Shown: piece after piece, positions 55,955 through 64,000 of the stretch
Numbering within the stretch: the stretch's first letter is position 1
Layout of the letters: each line of letters opens with the position of its first letter
Assembly: GCF_050908845.1 (NCBI RefSeq)
Contig: NZ_CP194171.1
Coordinates: 3,968,001 to 4,032,000, forward strand
Origin: Marinobacterium_D sp050908845
GTDB taxonomy: Bacteria > Pseudomonadota > Gammaproteobacteria > Pseudomonadales > Balneatricaceae
DNA length: 64,000 bases
Reading direction: 5' to 3'
Position numbers and translations under genes: made by a program
Notes under the pieces: generated by a model
Databases searched by the model: none
Told to the model about the DNA's origin: nothing
Seen by the model: the letters and a program-made list of their open reading frames with translations, nothing else

Positions 55955-56836
55955 ATGAACCGCTTGATGTCTTTAGCCGCCGGGGCAGTGCTTGGTATGG
56001 CTTCTCTTGCCGCACAAGCAGAAACTGTAAAGCTTGCAGTGACAGACTTGGTTGGCATGGAAGAACTGCAACGAGAATTCGGTCAGTTCGTTAAGGTCCT
56101 GGAAGAAAAGACCGGTGACGATATTGAGTTTTACCCGGTCACCAACCGTACTGCGGCGGTGGAAGCACTACGTTTCAAAAAAGTCGATTTCGTAATGACC
56201 GGCCCCGCTGAGTATGTCGTTATTAAAAAGCGTACCAACGCTAATATCGTTGTAGGCTTTTCACGTCCCGATTACTTCGCCAGCGTTATTACCCTATCCG
56301 ACAGCCCCTATTCCAATGTGAAATCCCTGGCCGGACAGAAAGTCGCTTTTGGTTCTGTCGGTTCCACCTCAAAGCACCTGGGACCCATGCAGGCACTGGC
56401 TGACTACCAACTGAGCCGTGAAGATATTGACGAGATTCACACCAAGATCACTGTTGGCTGGGAATCCCTCAAGCGCGGTGATGTGGCTGCTGTTGGCATG
56501 AACCATCTTAACTTCCTGAAGTTAAGAGATAAGGAAGCTGAAAAAGAGGATGGACTGGAAGCCGGCGCATTCCGTGTAATCGCACGTGGTCCAGATTTGC
56601 CCAATGATGTTCTGATGTCCGGGGAACATGTGGATTCCGCTGTCATTGACCGTATGCGCACCGCATTCACCGAAAACTCCCAGGAACTGATAGCTGCAAT
56701 TCTGGCCGGTGATGACAACAAAAAGTATACCGGAATGAAATTCCTGACCGGTATCCAGGACAGTGACTACGATTATGTCCGCTCCATGTATGCGACCGCC
56801 GGTTACCCTGAATATGCCGACTTCATCGGCGACTGA
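55955..56836 (+). CDS. phnD: Phosphonate/phosphate-type ABC transporter substrate-binding protein PhnD
   Basis: A 293-residue periplasmic binding protein. The signal peptide ends Ala-Gln-Ala at about residue 22. The PhnD family pattern is visible in FGQFVKVLEEKTGDDIEFYPV, FVMTGPAEYVV and FGSVGSTSKHLGP. It captures phosphonates (or phosphite-like esters) for PhnCE. It heads the plus-strand arm of the phosphonate locus. Confidence 0.9.
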   Translation: MNRLMSLAAGAVLGMASLAAQAETVKLAVTDLVGMEELQREFGQFVKVLEEKTGDDIEFYPVTNRTAAVEALRFKKVDFVMTGPAEYVVIKKRTNANIVVGFSRPDYFASVITLSDSPYSNVKSLAGQKVAFGSVGSTSKHLGPMQALADYQLSREDIDEIHTKITVGWESLKRGDVAAVGMNHLNFLKLRDKEAEKEDGLEAGAFRVIARGPDLPNDVLMSGEHVDSAVIDRMRTAFTENSQELIAAILAGDDNKKYTGMKFLTGIQDSDYDYVRSMYATAGYPEYADFIGD

Positions 56837-56858
56837 GTAAACGTTTGAGGGGGTTGCG

Positions 56859-57656
56859 ATGAATATGGGAATGGCTAGCGCTATCGAGAGTGGTTTGAGG
56901 ACTGTTGCGAAGCCCGCAACCCCCTTGCTGAGCGTTACTTCGCTCAGCAAATGCTACGACGGACAGGAAGTGATATTCCGCGATGTCAATTTTGAAGCAC
57001 CCAAAGGGCAGGTGGTATCAATCATAGGCCCCAACGGAGCAGGCAAAAGTACACTGCTGAGATGCTGTGTACGCCTGGTCGAGCCGGATAGCGGTTCGGT
57101 GAAGATTGGGCAGTGCGAACTGACTGCCCTTTCACACCGGCAGTTGGTAAAAGCCCGCACACGCGTAGGTTTCGTATTTCAGAAACATCAATTGATCGGC
57201 CGCATGAGCGTGCTTTCAAACGTCCTACATGGCGCACTAGGTCGACATTCTGGGCCACGCTTGTGGGCTCAAGCGCTCGCGCCGAACGATCAGCGGGAGG
57301 CCGCTTACCAGTGTCTGCAGCAGGTTGGTCTACAGGATCTTGCCCTGCGTAGGGCTGATCAACTTTCTGGAGGTCAGTCACAACGAGTGGCTGTTGCCAG
57401 GGTACTTATGCAAAGGTCAGAAATGGTCTTTGCCGATGAACCAACAGCCAGTCTGGACCCCCGGTCAGGCAATGAAATCATGGAGCTTCTGCAGCGGCTC
57501 AGCCATGAGCAGAACCTTGGGGTACTCATGGTTTCCCACGACATGTCCCATGCACATACCTTCTCGGACCGGATAGTTGGTCTGCGCGACAAAAGCGTGA
57601 AGTTAAATGCTCCCGTTGAGTACTGCTCGCTGTCCGAACTCAAAGATTTCTTCTGA
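56859..57656 (+). CDS. phnC: Phosphonate ABC transporter ATP-binding protein PhnC
   Basis: A 265-residue ATPase. Walker A is GPNGAGKST, the Q-loop region VGFVFQKHQLIGRMSVLSNVLHGALG is the PhnC hallmark, and the signature is LSGGQSQRVAVARVL. Walker B (MVFADEPTASLD) and the switch SHD follow. About 25 extra N-terminal residues precede the fold. A GAGGGGG ribosome site supports the start. Confidence 0.92.
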   Translation: MNMGMASAIESGLRTVAKPATPLLSVTSLSKCYDGQEVIFRDVNFEAPKGQVVSIIGPNGAGKSTLLRCCVRLVEPDSGSVKIGQCELTALSHRQLVKARTRVGFVFQKHQLIGRMSVLSNVLHGALGRHSGPRLWAQALAPNDQREAAYQCLQQVGLQDLALRRADQLSGGQSQRVAVARVLMQRSEMVFADEPTASLDPRSGNEIMELLQRLSHEQNLGVLMVSHDMSHAHTFSDRIVGLRDKSVKLNAPVEYCSLSELKDFF

Positions 57657-57669
57657 CGATAGGTTCTCT

Positions 57670-58476
57670 ATGGCTATTAAGTCTGACGCTTCTGCGTCGG
57701 TGATGCCGAGCCGTTTCGATAATCCAGGGTGGTTATCGGGGCTGCTTTTTGTACTGTTCATCGGCTTTTTCAGTTGGGCTCTCTATGGGTCGGAATTTTC
57801 CCTCAACAATCTGATCGAGGGAATTCCCAATATGGGAGTGATTATGTCGGAGATGATGCCGCCAGATACCGAACGTGTCTGGCCCATCGCCAAGTCGGTC
57901 TTTGTCACCCTGCAGATGGCTCTTGTTGGTGCAGTGATCGGCATTTTGTTGAGCTTACCCCTGGCTTTCCTGGCAGCGCGCAACACCTCTCCCCACCCGT
58001 TGGTTTACCGCCTGGTACGTGCCTGGGTCAGCCTAGTCAGAACAATCCCCGATTTGGCCTGGGCACTCTTCTTTGTCGCCTCTGTAGGGCTGGGTCCCTT
58101 TGCCGGGGTGCTGACGCTGATCGTCGATACCATTGGCTTCTGTGCTCGCTTTTTTGCCGAGGCTATTGAGGAAGCAGACCCTCAGCCCAACGAAGCGTTG
58201 AAAGCGATCGGTGCAAACACCTTTGACCGTTGGGTCGTCGCAATATTGCCAGAAGCCGCGCCAAGCATGATCAACTCCAGCCTCTTCTCGCTGGAGAAAG
58301 CGGTTCGCTCCTCTGTGGTACTGGGTCTTGTCGGGGCCGGCGGTATCGGGGCAGAGCTGGCTGTATCGATGGAGATGTTCCGCTACGACCAGGCCGCGAC
58401 CATCATCTTGATGGTGTTTGTCCTGGTATACGGCGTCGAGCGTCTGAGTGGCTGGGCACGAGAAAAGTGCCTCTGA
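57670..58476 (+). CDS. phnE: Phosphonate ABC transporter permease PhnE
   Basis: A 268-residue inner membrane permease with about six helices and the transport motif KAIGANTFDRWVVAILPEAAPS, typical of PhnE. RTIPDLAWALFFV is also characteristic. The start at 57670, 13 bp after phnC, gives the usual length; the frame is open upstream only inside phnC. Confidence 0.92.
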   Translation: MAIKSDASASVMPSRFDNPGWLSGLLFVLFIGFFSWALYGSEFSLNNLIEGIPNMGVIMSEMMPPDTERVWPIAKSVFVTLQMALVGAVIGILLSLPLAFLAARNTSPHPLVYRLVRAWVSLVRTIPDLAWALFFVASVGLGPFAGVLTLIVDTIGFCARFFAEAIEEADPQPNEALKAIGANTFDRWVVAILPEAAPSMINSSLFSLEKAVRSSVVLGLVGAGGIGAELAVSMEMFRYDQAATIILMVFVLVYGVERLSGWAREKCL

Positions 58477-58530
58477 TTATTAGTCAGAACATTCCAAACA
58501 CGTCATTGAATTATAAAGAGTAATCAATCC

Positions 58531-59691
58531 ATGCTAGAGTTTTCACAGCCACTTCAACAACGTACCGGACAGGTGAACCTGCTTACTCCAAATGGCTGGG
58601 CCATTGCCGATCAGGTCGTGTTGGAGGATGGGCTTATCGCCCAGATCCATTTTATAAAACCACAGGTGGATACACCGGATCCGGAGCTCCCTTACCTGCT
58701 GCCCGGCATTATCGACTCCCATGGTGATGCGTTTGAGCGCGAGATTTCACCACGTTCGGGCAGCGAGTTTCCACTTGATCTCGCCCTGGCGACCAACGAT
58801 CACCTGTTGGTGGGCGCCGGTATTACCACATTCTATTTCAGCATTACTGATGGCTTTGAGCCGGGGATGCGCTCGCGTAAGACGGTACGTGAGCTGCTAT
58901 CGCTGATCGAAAAGCACAAGCAACAGCTGAAATGTGATACCCGAATCCATATTCGCCATGAGCAGGTGAACACTGAGGACCATCAGGAGCTGTGCGAATG
59001 GTTGAGCGGAGGGCGAATCGACCTACTGTCGTTGAATAATCATCTGCCCCTGCCAGACGACGAGTACAAGGTAAAACGCTTCAAAACCAGTATTTCCCGG
59101 CGCCTGAAGATGAGTGATGAAGAACTCGATACCTTTATCGCCGGGCTTCAGACCCGGCGTGAAACCGGCCTGGAACAGCTTGGTGAACTTTCATCCCTGG
59201 CGCGTCAGCATGGGATTCCCATCGCCAGCCATGACGATGGGAATCAGGAGGATGTAGAGCGGGCAGTAGCATTCGGTGTGTCCATTGCCGAATTCCCGCT
59301 CACTCTGGAAGTGGCCAGTGCCATGCGCGATAAGGGAGTATCGGTTCTGGTTGGAGCACCCAACCTGGTGCGGGGAGGCTCTCACATTGGAGCACTGGCG
59401 GCTGCGGATGCTATACAGAACGATTGCGCCGATCTGCTATGCAGTGATTACCACTACGCCTCTCTTTTCAGAGCACCCTTTGTCGCCGCCCAAGAAGGAC
59501 TTTGCAGCTTTGAGTCCGCATGGCAACGGGTCAGTACCGGCCCGGCGAAAGCCCTTGGTATTGACGATGTGACCGGTTCGATAGAGGAAGGCAAGGATGC
59601 AGATCTACTGCTGCTGGATCGTCTGGACGGTTCCCCACTGTCGATCAAACGTGTTTGGGTAAAAGGTCGTAGCGTTTTGAGCGTGGACTAA
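58531..59691 (+). CDS. PhnM-like amidohydrolase (second PhnM homologue)
   Basis: A 386-residue metal-dependent hydrolase related to alpha-D-ribose 1-methylphosphonate 5-triphosphate diphosphatase. It shares LPGIIDSHGDAFERE, GIPIASHDDGN, VLVGAPNLVRGGSH and SDYHYASL with PhnM. It differs in the first metal motif: HGDAFERE, where the canonical PhnM has HTDNMEKH. A canonical PhnM is encoded 2.4 kb away on the other strand, so this copy may process another triphosphate or phosphonate. It follows phnE by 54 bp as the last gene of the transporter arm. Confidence 0.85.
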   Translation: MLEFSQPLQQRTGQVNLLTPNGWAIADQVVLEDGLIAQIHFIKPQVDTPDPELPYLLPGIIDSHGDAFEREISPRSGSEFPLDLALATNDHLLVGAGITTFYFSITDGFEPGMRSRKTVRELLSLIEKHKQQLKCDTRIHIRHEQVNTEDHQELCEWLSGGRIDLLSLNNHLPLPDDEYKVKRFKTSISRRLKMSDEELDTFIAGLQTRRETGLEQLGELSSLARQHGIPIASHDDGNQEDVERAVAFGVSIAEFPLTLEVASAMRDKGVSVLVGAPNLVRGGSHIGALAAADAIQNDCADLLCSDYHYASLFRAPFVAAQEGLCSFESAWQRVSTGPAKALGIDDVTGSIEEGKDADLLLLDRLDGSPLSIKRVWVKGRSVLSVD

Positions 59692-59741
59692 AAGAAACAC
59701 CGTCGTTCACTATCACCGAATATCAGAACACCAATATCGGC

Positions 59742-59984
59742 GTGGCCCTGTGGTGCTTGGTCGGGGTTATCATTTTGATGTTGACCGCATTCTTGAACCC
59801 CACCTTGCTGGACAGGGACACGCGCCCTCAATCCTACCCCGATCCTGCCAGGGACACCGATCTCGCCCAGCGGAGCGCGAGCCAGAAAGTGCATAGCCCC
59901 GTTACCGGAGCTCAACCCCGTCGCGGACGATTGAGCATCCCCCCCCCCCAATCAAGCAAGTTTCAGGCACAGGATCCCGACTAA
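59742..59984 (+). CDS. Doubtful small ORF with one membrane segment, crossing a C11 tract
   Basis: A GTG-started frame of 80 codons, open since 59673, encodes a hydrophobic segment (about residues 3-17, LWCLVGVIILMLTAFL) then a basic, proline-rich tail. No ribosome site is evident. It reads through eleven consecutive C (59939-59949) and into the end of the convergent EamA gene. It may be a degenerate remnant of a longer membrane gene. I give it little weight. Confidence 0.2.
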   Translation: MALWCLVGVIILMLTAFLNPTLLDRDTRPQSYPDPARDTDLAQRSASQKVHSPVTGAQPRRGRLSIPPPQSSKFQAQDPD

Positions 59985-60806
59985 AATCACAACACTGCCG
60001 ATCAGGCGACTTTTCCACGCTGTGAACTCTTGGAACCAGAAGATAGAGATCAGCGCCGCGATGACGATACCTGTGTTGGAGAAGGCCACTACCACCGCCG
60101 ATGGCAGACTACGCATGGCATAGACCACCAGCGCATAGGCTAATCCTACACAGAGCCCGCCAATAACCATGGGACCCAGGCCGATATTCGCCTCGGGCCA
60201 CCAGCGCCCCGCTTCCTTTCTGAGCAGCATCGTTATAGTAAGCCAGGAGAGCAGATAACCCACGGAGATAAACCCGATCACAGACCCCATATCGGGCAGA
60301 TGTTGAACGGCCTCTTTGTCGCTCATGGAGTAGACGCTGGTGGCAAACATGGCCAGAAATGCCCAGGGTAGTGCTCCCTGCCCCTCTCCAGCATCTGCGC
60401 TGCGGGCCATGACCAACAACCCCGCAACGCTGATACCGATGCCCAACCACGCCGTGCCGGAGAGCCGCTCGTCCAGCAGAAGCAGACTCCATAGCGCTAT
60501 AAGCAAAGGCGAGCTTCTAACCAATGGATACACCAGTGCTGCGGACGCCCTGCGATAGGCGTGATGCAACCCCAGGAAGTAGAGGCTGTTTGCCAGCGCC
60601 GAGGTAGCAAGTAGCAGCAGCAAATCCGGGTTCCAATCAACACGGGTTAGCAGCGACCAGAAGCCCCAGGGTGCTAGCAGCAGCAGGTGAGCCAGCAGTA
60701 CCCACCAGAGCGGCAATGCCGCAGCAGGCTGATGACGAGCAATCAGGTTCCAGGTTACATGCATCGCCACTGAAATCAGAATCGCGAGTTGCGGATCAAA
60801 AGTCAT
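59952..60806 (-). CDS. EamA/DMT family transporter in the phosphonate operon
   Basis: A 284-residue membrane protein with about ten helices in two EamA halves; the second ends FWFQEFTAWKSRLIGSVVILVG, the family end motif. Drug/metabolite transporters export or import small metabolites. It overlaps the phnP start-proximal operon by 11 bases as the last gene of the minus-strand arm. A link to phosphonate metabolism, such as export of a by-product or uptake of a related compound, is inference. Confidence 0.82.
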   Translation of the reverse strand: MTFDPQLAILISVAMHVTWNLIARHQPAAALPLWWVLLAHLLLLAPWGFWSLLTRVDWNPDLLLLLATSALANSLYFLGLHHAYRRASAALVYPLVRSSPLLIALWSLLLLDERLSGTAWLGIGISVAGLLVMARSADAGEGQGALPWAFLAMFATSVYSMSDKEAVQHLPDMGSVIGFISVGYLLSWLTITMLLRKEAGRWWPEANIGLGPMVIGGLCVGLAYALVVYAMRSLPSAVVVAFSNTGIVIAALISIFWFQEFTAWKSRLIGSVVILVGILCLKLA

Positions 60807-61566
60807 GTGAGGGGCTTAAAATCAAGCCATCGTAAGCCGGTGCTACGCCATCGGGTAATTTGCCTCCCTCCATCAACCAGTTCTCCAGTCGATGACTGAT
60901 ATGAGTCAGCCACAATCGTTTGGCGCCCGTTTCACGCCAGGTCGACAGGGCCGCATTCAGATCATTGTGATTACGTGGCGGTGCTTCTCTGGGCGGCTCG
61001 CTGCAATCAAGTACCAGCTCATCCAGCGGATAGGCTTGCAGATGTTCCAGTGTCTGGTCCGGCAGGCCAACGGTATCCGTGAGGTAGGCCAGACGCCAGT
61101 TGCCCTTCCGAATCAGTAATCCCTGGGTAACGCGGGAGTGGATCAGCGGTAGTGGCGTTACGGAAAACTCACCGAAATCTATCTCGCGAAACAGCTCACT
61201 GGGAGGTAAAAACTCAAAAGCACCGGGGTGCTTGTAGAGGTCATCGGCGCCTTCAGGATCATCCGGCCGGTAGACCGGGATCCGCTCCCCACATTCAGCC
61301 CAGCGCAGCGGAAACAAGCCCTGCACATGATCCATATGAAAGTGAGTCAGCAGAACCCGCTCTACCTCCTCAAAGCGAAAATATTCAGCCAGCTCCGTTA
61401 TGCCGGCATCGATCAGGGTCGCCTTTTGCCCACAACGGATGACTGCAGACGCGCTTTTTCGCCGTAACCGGGAGTCCTGCCTCGCCGACTCACACGCGGA
61501 ACAATGACAGCCCCACAACGGCACGCCACCCGCATTGCCTGTACCCAGAAACTCGAACTCAAGCAT
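60796..61566 (-). CDS. phnP: Phosphoribosyl 1,2-cyclic phosphodiesterase PhnP
   Basis: A 256-residue metallo-beta-lactamase fold enzyme opening 5-phosphoribosyl 1,2-cyclic phosphate after C-P lyase cleavage. It has the structural zinc cysteines in GCHCSAC near residue 20, the metal motif HFHMDH, and the C-terminal LWLTHISH. The ATG at 61566 has GGAG nine bases upstream; an earlier one adds six residues. Its first bases overlap the end of phnN. Confidence 0.92.
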   Translation of the reverse strand: MLEFEFLGTGNAGGVPLWGCHCSACESARQDSRLRRKSASAVIRCGQKATLIDAGITELAEYFRFEEVERVLLTHFHMDHVQGLFPLRWAECGERIPVYRPDDPEGADDLYKHPGAFEFLPPSELFREIDFGEFSVTPLPLIHSRVTQGLLIRKGNWRLAYLTDTVGLPDQTLEHLQAYPLDELVLDCSEPPREAPPRNHNDLNAALSTWRETGAKRLWLTHISHRLENWLMEGGKLPDGVAPAYDGLILSPSHDF

Positions 61567-62128
61567 CCACTGGCGCTCCGCCATAACGCCGAACCAACCG
61601 GGTCAGCTGGATCACGCTCTGTTCGAGATCACCGCTATTGTCGAGAAGCTCAGCCTGCCCTTCCAGCTGCTGCTGAAACAGCCGATTGCGTTCGAGCCGC
61701 TCCTCAATCTGCTCGGCGCTCTCTCGTCCGCGTGCTGTCAGCCGCTCTCTGAGCTGCTCTGGCTCTACGCATACCAGCACCGGCACCAGCGTCGCTCCGA
61801 AGCATTGCCGCACTTGATCGAGGTGGCCGCGTGAGCCGTTGACAAGCACCGAGTGACCCGAGCCAAGCCAGTACTCCACTTCTCTTCCGACAGCATAGCG
61901 GCAGCCATTGGCACTCCAGTGCAACAGGAAGAGACCGGACTTCATCCGCTGGTCAAACTCCCGTTCCGAAAGCTCCACATGGTTTTCGCCGCCGGACTGC
62001 CAACATCGAGTGATGTAGCGGTGAGCGAACAGCAGCGGACTCTGCCCACCCAACCGATGCCGCAGACCGGTGATCAGCGAGTCCTTGCCACTGCCCGAGG
62101 GGCCCATCAGGTAAAACAGGTGTGCCAT
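61559..62128 (-). CDS. phnN: Ribose 1,5-bisphosphate phosphokinase PhnN
   Basis: A 189-residue guanylate-kinase-like enzyme with P-loop GPSGSGKDS near residue 9, FAHRYITR and the helical lid GRESAEQIEERLERN. It forms PRPP from ribose 1,5-bisphosphate, returning the ribose from the C-P lyase route. It starts two bases after the phnM stop. Confidence 0.92.
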   Translation of the reverse strand: MAHLFYLMGPSGSGKDSLITGLRHRLGGQSPLLFAHRYITRCWQSGGENHVELSEREFDQRMKSGLFLLHWSANGCRYAVGREVEYWLGSGHSVLVNGSRGHLDQVRQCFGATLVPVLVCVEPEQLRERLTARGRESAEQIEERLERNRLFQQQLEGQAELLDNSGDLEQSVIQLTRLVRRYGGAPVDA

Positions 62129-62130
62129 GA

Positions 62131-63267
62131 TCAGAATACCCGGCCGCCATCTTTCCAGACATGCTTGATATGGGCGTGATCCTCAAGCCCTTCGTACCAA
62201 ACCAGATCAGCGCGCTTACCAATGGCGATTTCGCCACGATCCTCAAGCCCTGCTGCCAGGGCTGGACGCTGACTGACAAGGCGCGTGGCGGCAGCCAGGT
62301 CATATCCATTACGCTCATCTGCCGCCAGTTTAAAGGCAGCATCAAGCAGGCTGGCCGGGTAGTAATCACTGGAAAGAACATCCAGCAACCCCTCGCTGGC
62401 CAGACTATGGGCAGCGACGTTACCAGAGTGAGAGCCGCCACGAACCACATTGGGCGCCCCCATCAATACCGCCATGCCATGGCGATGAGCTTCCCGTGCC
62501 GACACCTCAGTGGTCGGAAATTCAGCGATTACCATGCCATGCTCCAGTGACTCGGTCACATGCTCCAGCGTGGCATCGTCATGGCTGGCCAACGGAATTC
62601 CCAGCCCAAGGCAGATATCGGCAATCGCACGACGATAATCGGTACTGTAGAGATTACTTGCCTCAGACTGGCGCACGATAAACGCTTCCATCTCGCTATC
62701 GGACATTTTGTATTTGCCCTGGTAGTACTGACGGTATTTATCGATATTGGCGAACTGACGCTGGCCCGGCGAGTGATCCATGATCGAGACCAGCTGTGGC
62801 GGGTGCGACTCGAGCAGAGTTCTGAAGTTGTGCAACGTATCCTGGTGACTTACTTCACAACGCAGATGCAGCAGGTGATCAGCGCGGGTCAGCCCCCGGT
62901 CGCGACTTGCATGCAGTGCATCCGCCATGCGGCTGAGATTATTCAGGCGCTCGCTGCCCTCCACCACATCACCCACGGAGATCGCATCAAACACCGTTGT
63001 GATGCCTGCACTGATCATCTGAGCGTCATGCACTTTGAACGCCTGCATGCCTGGCCAGGCTACACCGGGACGGGGCGTGAAGTGTTTTTCCATATTGTCG
63101 GTGTGTAGCTCGACCATACCCGGCATCAGGTAGCCACCTTCACAGTCTACGGCACCGGGCAGACTGACACCGCCGGAGTCTATTGCCTCGATGCAGCCCC
63201 GATTGATGTGCAAGCTGCCATTAATCACCTCGTTGCTAAGAACGATCTTGGCATTGGTAAGAATCAT
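62131..63267 (-). CDS. phnM: Alpha-D-ribose 1-methylphosphonate 5-triphosphate diphosphatase PhnM
   Basis: A 378-residue amidohydrolase with the canonical PhnM segments: MVELHTDNMEKHFTPRPGV, DHSPGQRQF, LASHDDATLEHV and VMGAPNVVRGGSH-like LMGAPNVVRGGSH. It releases pyrophosphate from the ribosyl phosphonate triphosphate made by PhnGHIL. It overlaps phnL by four bases. It is the standard copy, distinct from the plus-strand homologue. Confidence 0.94.
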   Translation of the reverse strand: MILTNAKIVLSNEVINGSLHINRGCIEAIDSGGVSLPGAVDCEGGYLMPGMVELHTDNMEKHFTPRPGVAWPGMQAFKVHDAQMISAGITTVFDAISVGDVVEGSERLNNLSRMADALHASRDRGLTRADHLLHLRCEVSHQDTLHNFRTLLESHPPQLVSIMDHSPGQRQFANIDKYRQYYQGKYKMSDSEMEAFIVRQSEASNLYSTDYRRAIADICLGLGIPLASHDDATLEHVTESLEHGMVIAEFPTTEVSAREAHRHGMAVLMGAPNVVRGGSHSGNVAAHSLASEGLLDVLSSDYYPASLLDAAFKLAADERNGYDLAAATRLVSQRPALAAGLEDRGEIAIGKRADLVWYEGLEDHAHIKHVWKDGGRVF

Positions 63268-63983
63268 GATGCAGCCCTGTTTGCAGATTTTCGGGTGTGA
63301 TCGATTTCAAATATCTGGTCGGCAACCGCCTCACGGGCATCGGCGTCATGGAAGATACCGACCAGCGCGGTGCCGCGCTGACGCGCTTCCCGGATCAGCT
63401 CGACAACAATATTGGCGTTACGTTGGTCCAGCGATGCAGTGGGTTCATCGAGCAGCAAAATGGGGTAGTCGACAATAAAACCACGGGCGATATTGACGCG
63501 CTGCTGCTCGCCACCGGAGAAGGTGCCCGGCGGCAATGACCAAAGACGCTCAGGGATATGCAGGCGCTCAAGCAGCTCACCGGCTCGCTGATGAGCAAGC
63601 GTCTGCTCCACGCCGCGCTCGCGCAGGGGCTGCGCAACCACATCCAGTGTGGATACACGGGGAATGACGCGCAGGAACTGACTCACATAGCCGATGGTCT
63701 CACGGCGAATATCCAACAATGTCTGACTGGGTGCACCGGTTAGCTCCACCATCTCACCACGATGACGGACCCGGATGCTGCCACTGGTGGGTAGGTAGTT
63801 GGCGTAGAGCGAACGCAGCAATGTACTTTTACCGGAGCCACTCTCACCAAAGAGTACGGTGCACTCACCCTGGTGCGCTCTAAAATCGATTCCGCTGAAA
63901 ACAGGGAGCTGGATACCACCCTGGTTATGCAGGGTGAACACCTTGGTGAGCCCCTTTACTTCAATCATGGTTTGCATGTTCAT
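63264..63983 (-). CDS. phnL: C-P lyase system protein PhnL (ABC-type ATPase)
   Basis: A 239-residue ATPase-fold protein close to E. coli PhnL. It has Walker A GESGSGKST, LLRSLYANYLP, VSQFLRVIPRVS, FSGGEQQRVNIARGF and LLLDEPTASLD. PhnL belongs to the PhnGHIJKL assembly that couples the phosphonate to ATP ribose. Two further ATG codons (63977, 63968) could serve as starts. Its ATG overlaps what is probably the phnK stop. Confidence 0.94.
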   Translation of the reverse strand: MNMQTMIEVKGLTKVFTLHNQGGIQLPVFSGIDFRAHQGECTVLFGESGSGKSTLLRSLYANYLPTSGSIRVRHRGEMVELTGAPSQTLLDIRRETIGYVSQFLRVIPRVSTLDVVAQPLRERGVEQTLAHQRAGELLERLHIPERLWSLPPGTFSGGEQQRVNIARGFIVDYPILLLDEPTASLDQRNANIVVELIREARQRGTALVGIFHDADAREAVADQIFEIDHTRKSANRAAS

Positions 63984-64000
63984 CGCTCCAAAATCAGGGG
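63980..64000 (-). CDS. phnK: Possible 3' end of phnK
   Basis: The last 21 bases read on the minus strand give six sense codons and TGA, the TGA overlapping the phnL ATG (ATGA). Gene order phnK-phnL is standard in C-P lyase operons, so this is plausibly the phnK end. The fragment is too short for identification by sequence. Confidence 0.3.
   Translation of the reverse strand, partial: PLILER

Noticed and set aside
59688..59951. 87-codon minus-strand frame between the two phosphonate arms
   Set aside because: Gly/Gln-rich with no family features; it begins inside the PhnM-like gene and ends in the C11 tract.

Overview
The window reads as a chromosomal segment of a marine gammaproteobacterium, most likely an Oceanospirillaceae relative such as Marinobacterium or Neptunomonas (inference). 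The gene content is gammaproteobacterial and partly Pseudomonas-like: mupP-yciK, bioBFHCD divergent from comF, rpsF-rpsR-rplI-dnaB and trpGDC. The nucleoid protein is an H-NS type rather than MvaT, which argues against Pseudomonas proper. The DNA is GC-rich and densely coding except for a few A/T-rich intergenic stretches. I saw no rRNA, tRNA, CRISPR array, insertion sequence or prophage.

1-27 kb is mainly housekeeping. It holds the end of mupP and yciK, then rluB, an H-NS protein, a YciO-type protein and RNase AM on the minus strand. Next come septation protein A, a YciI protein, a small OmpA-like protein, purL, mltF, tadA, guaA and guaB. A plus-strand run follows: xseA, an M23 peptidase, fklB and an esterase. 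A putative secreted-type metalloprotease (CJM1_0395 family) and a small unknown gene precede the biotin operon bioB-F-H-C-D. comF diverges from bioB, and a PhoU-tailed Na/Pi cotransporter and a TauE/SafE exporter follow.

28-34 kb is a tightly overlapping plus-strand cluster: trmO, a DASH cryptochrome, a second cryptochrome/photolyase, a 56-residue DUF2256 protein, and an iron-sulfur bacterial cryptochrome/photolyase (FeS-BCP) with all four cluster cysteines. Three photolyase-superfamily flavoproteins in one probable operon suggest a light-sensing or UV-repair module. A 73-residue unknown and bioA come next.

35-42 kb returns to core genes: a thioesterase, dnaB, rplI, rpsR, rpsF, an OsmC protein and trpC-trpD-trpG. 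Between rpsR and rplI lies a train of four short hairpins. Upstream of trpG is a gene-free, A/C-rich stretch of about 650 bp.

42-52 kb is an accessory catabolic neighbourhood. It has an SsuA/TauA-type ABC importer, a GMC oxidoreductase, a DUF1028 protein, an ArgE-like M20 deacylase, an APC permease and a class III aminotransferase. Together they look like uptake and breakdown of an amino- or N-acylated compound whose identity the sequence does not reveal.

52-56 kb carries an intracellular PHB depolymerase with type II catalytic order beside a phasin, and an SLT-domain lipoprotein. 56-64 kb is a phosphonate locus in two convergent arms. One arm is phnD-phnC-phnE plus a divergent PhnM homologue on the plus strand. 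The other is phnL-phnM-phnN-phnP plus an EamA transporter on the minus strand, with phnK probably just outside. Having two PhnM-type hydrolases in one locus is the point most worth following there.
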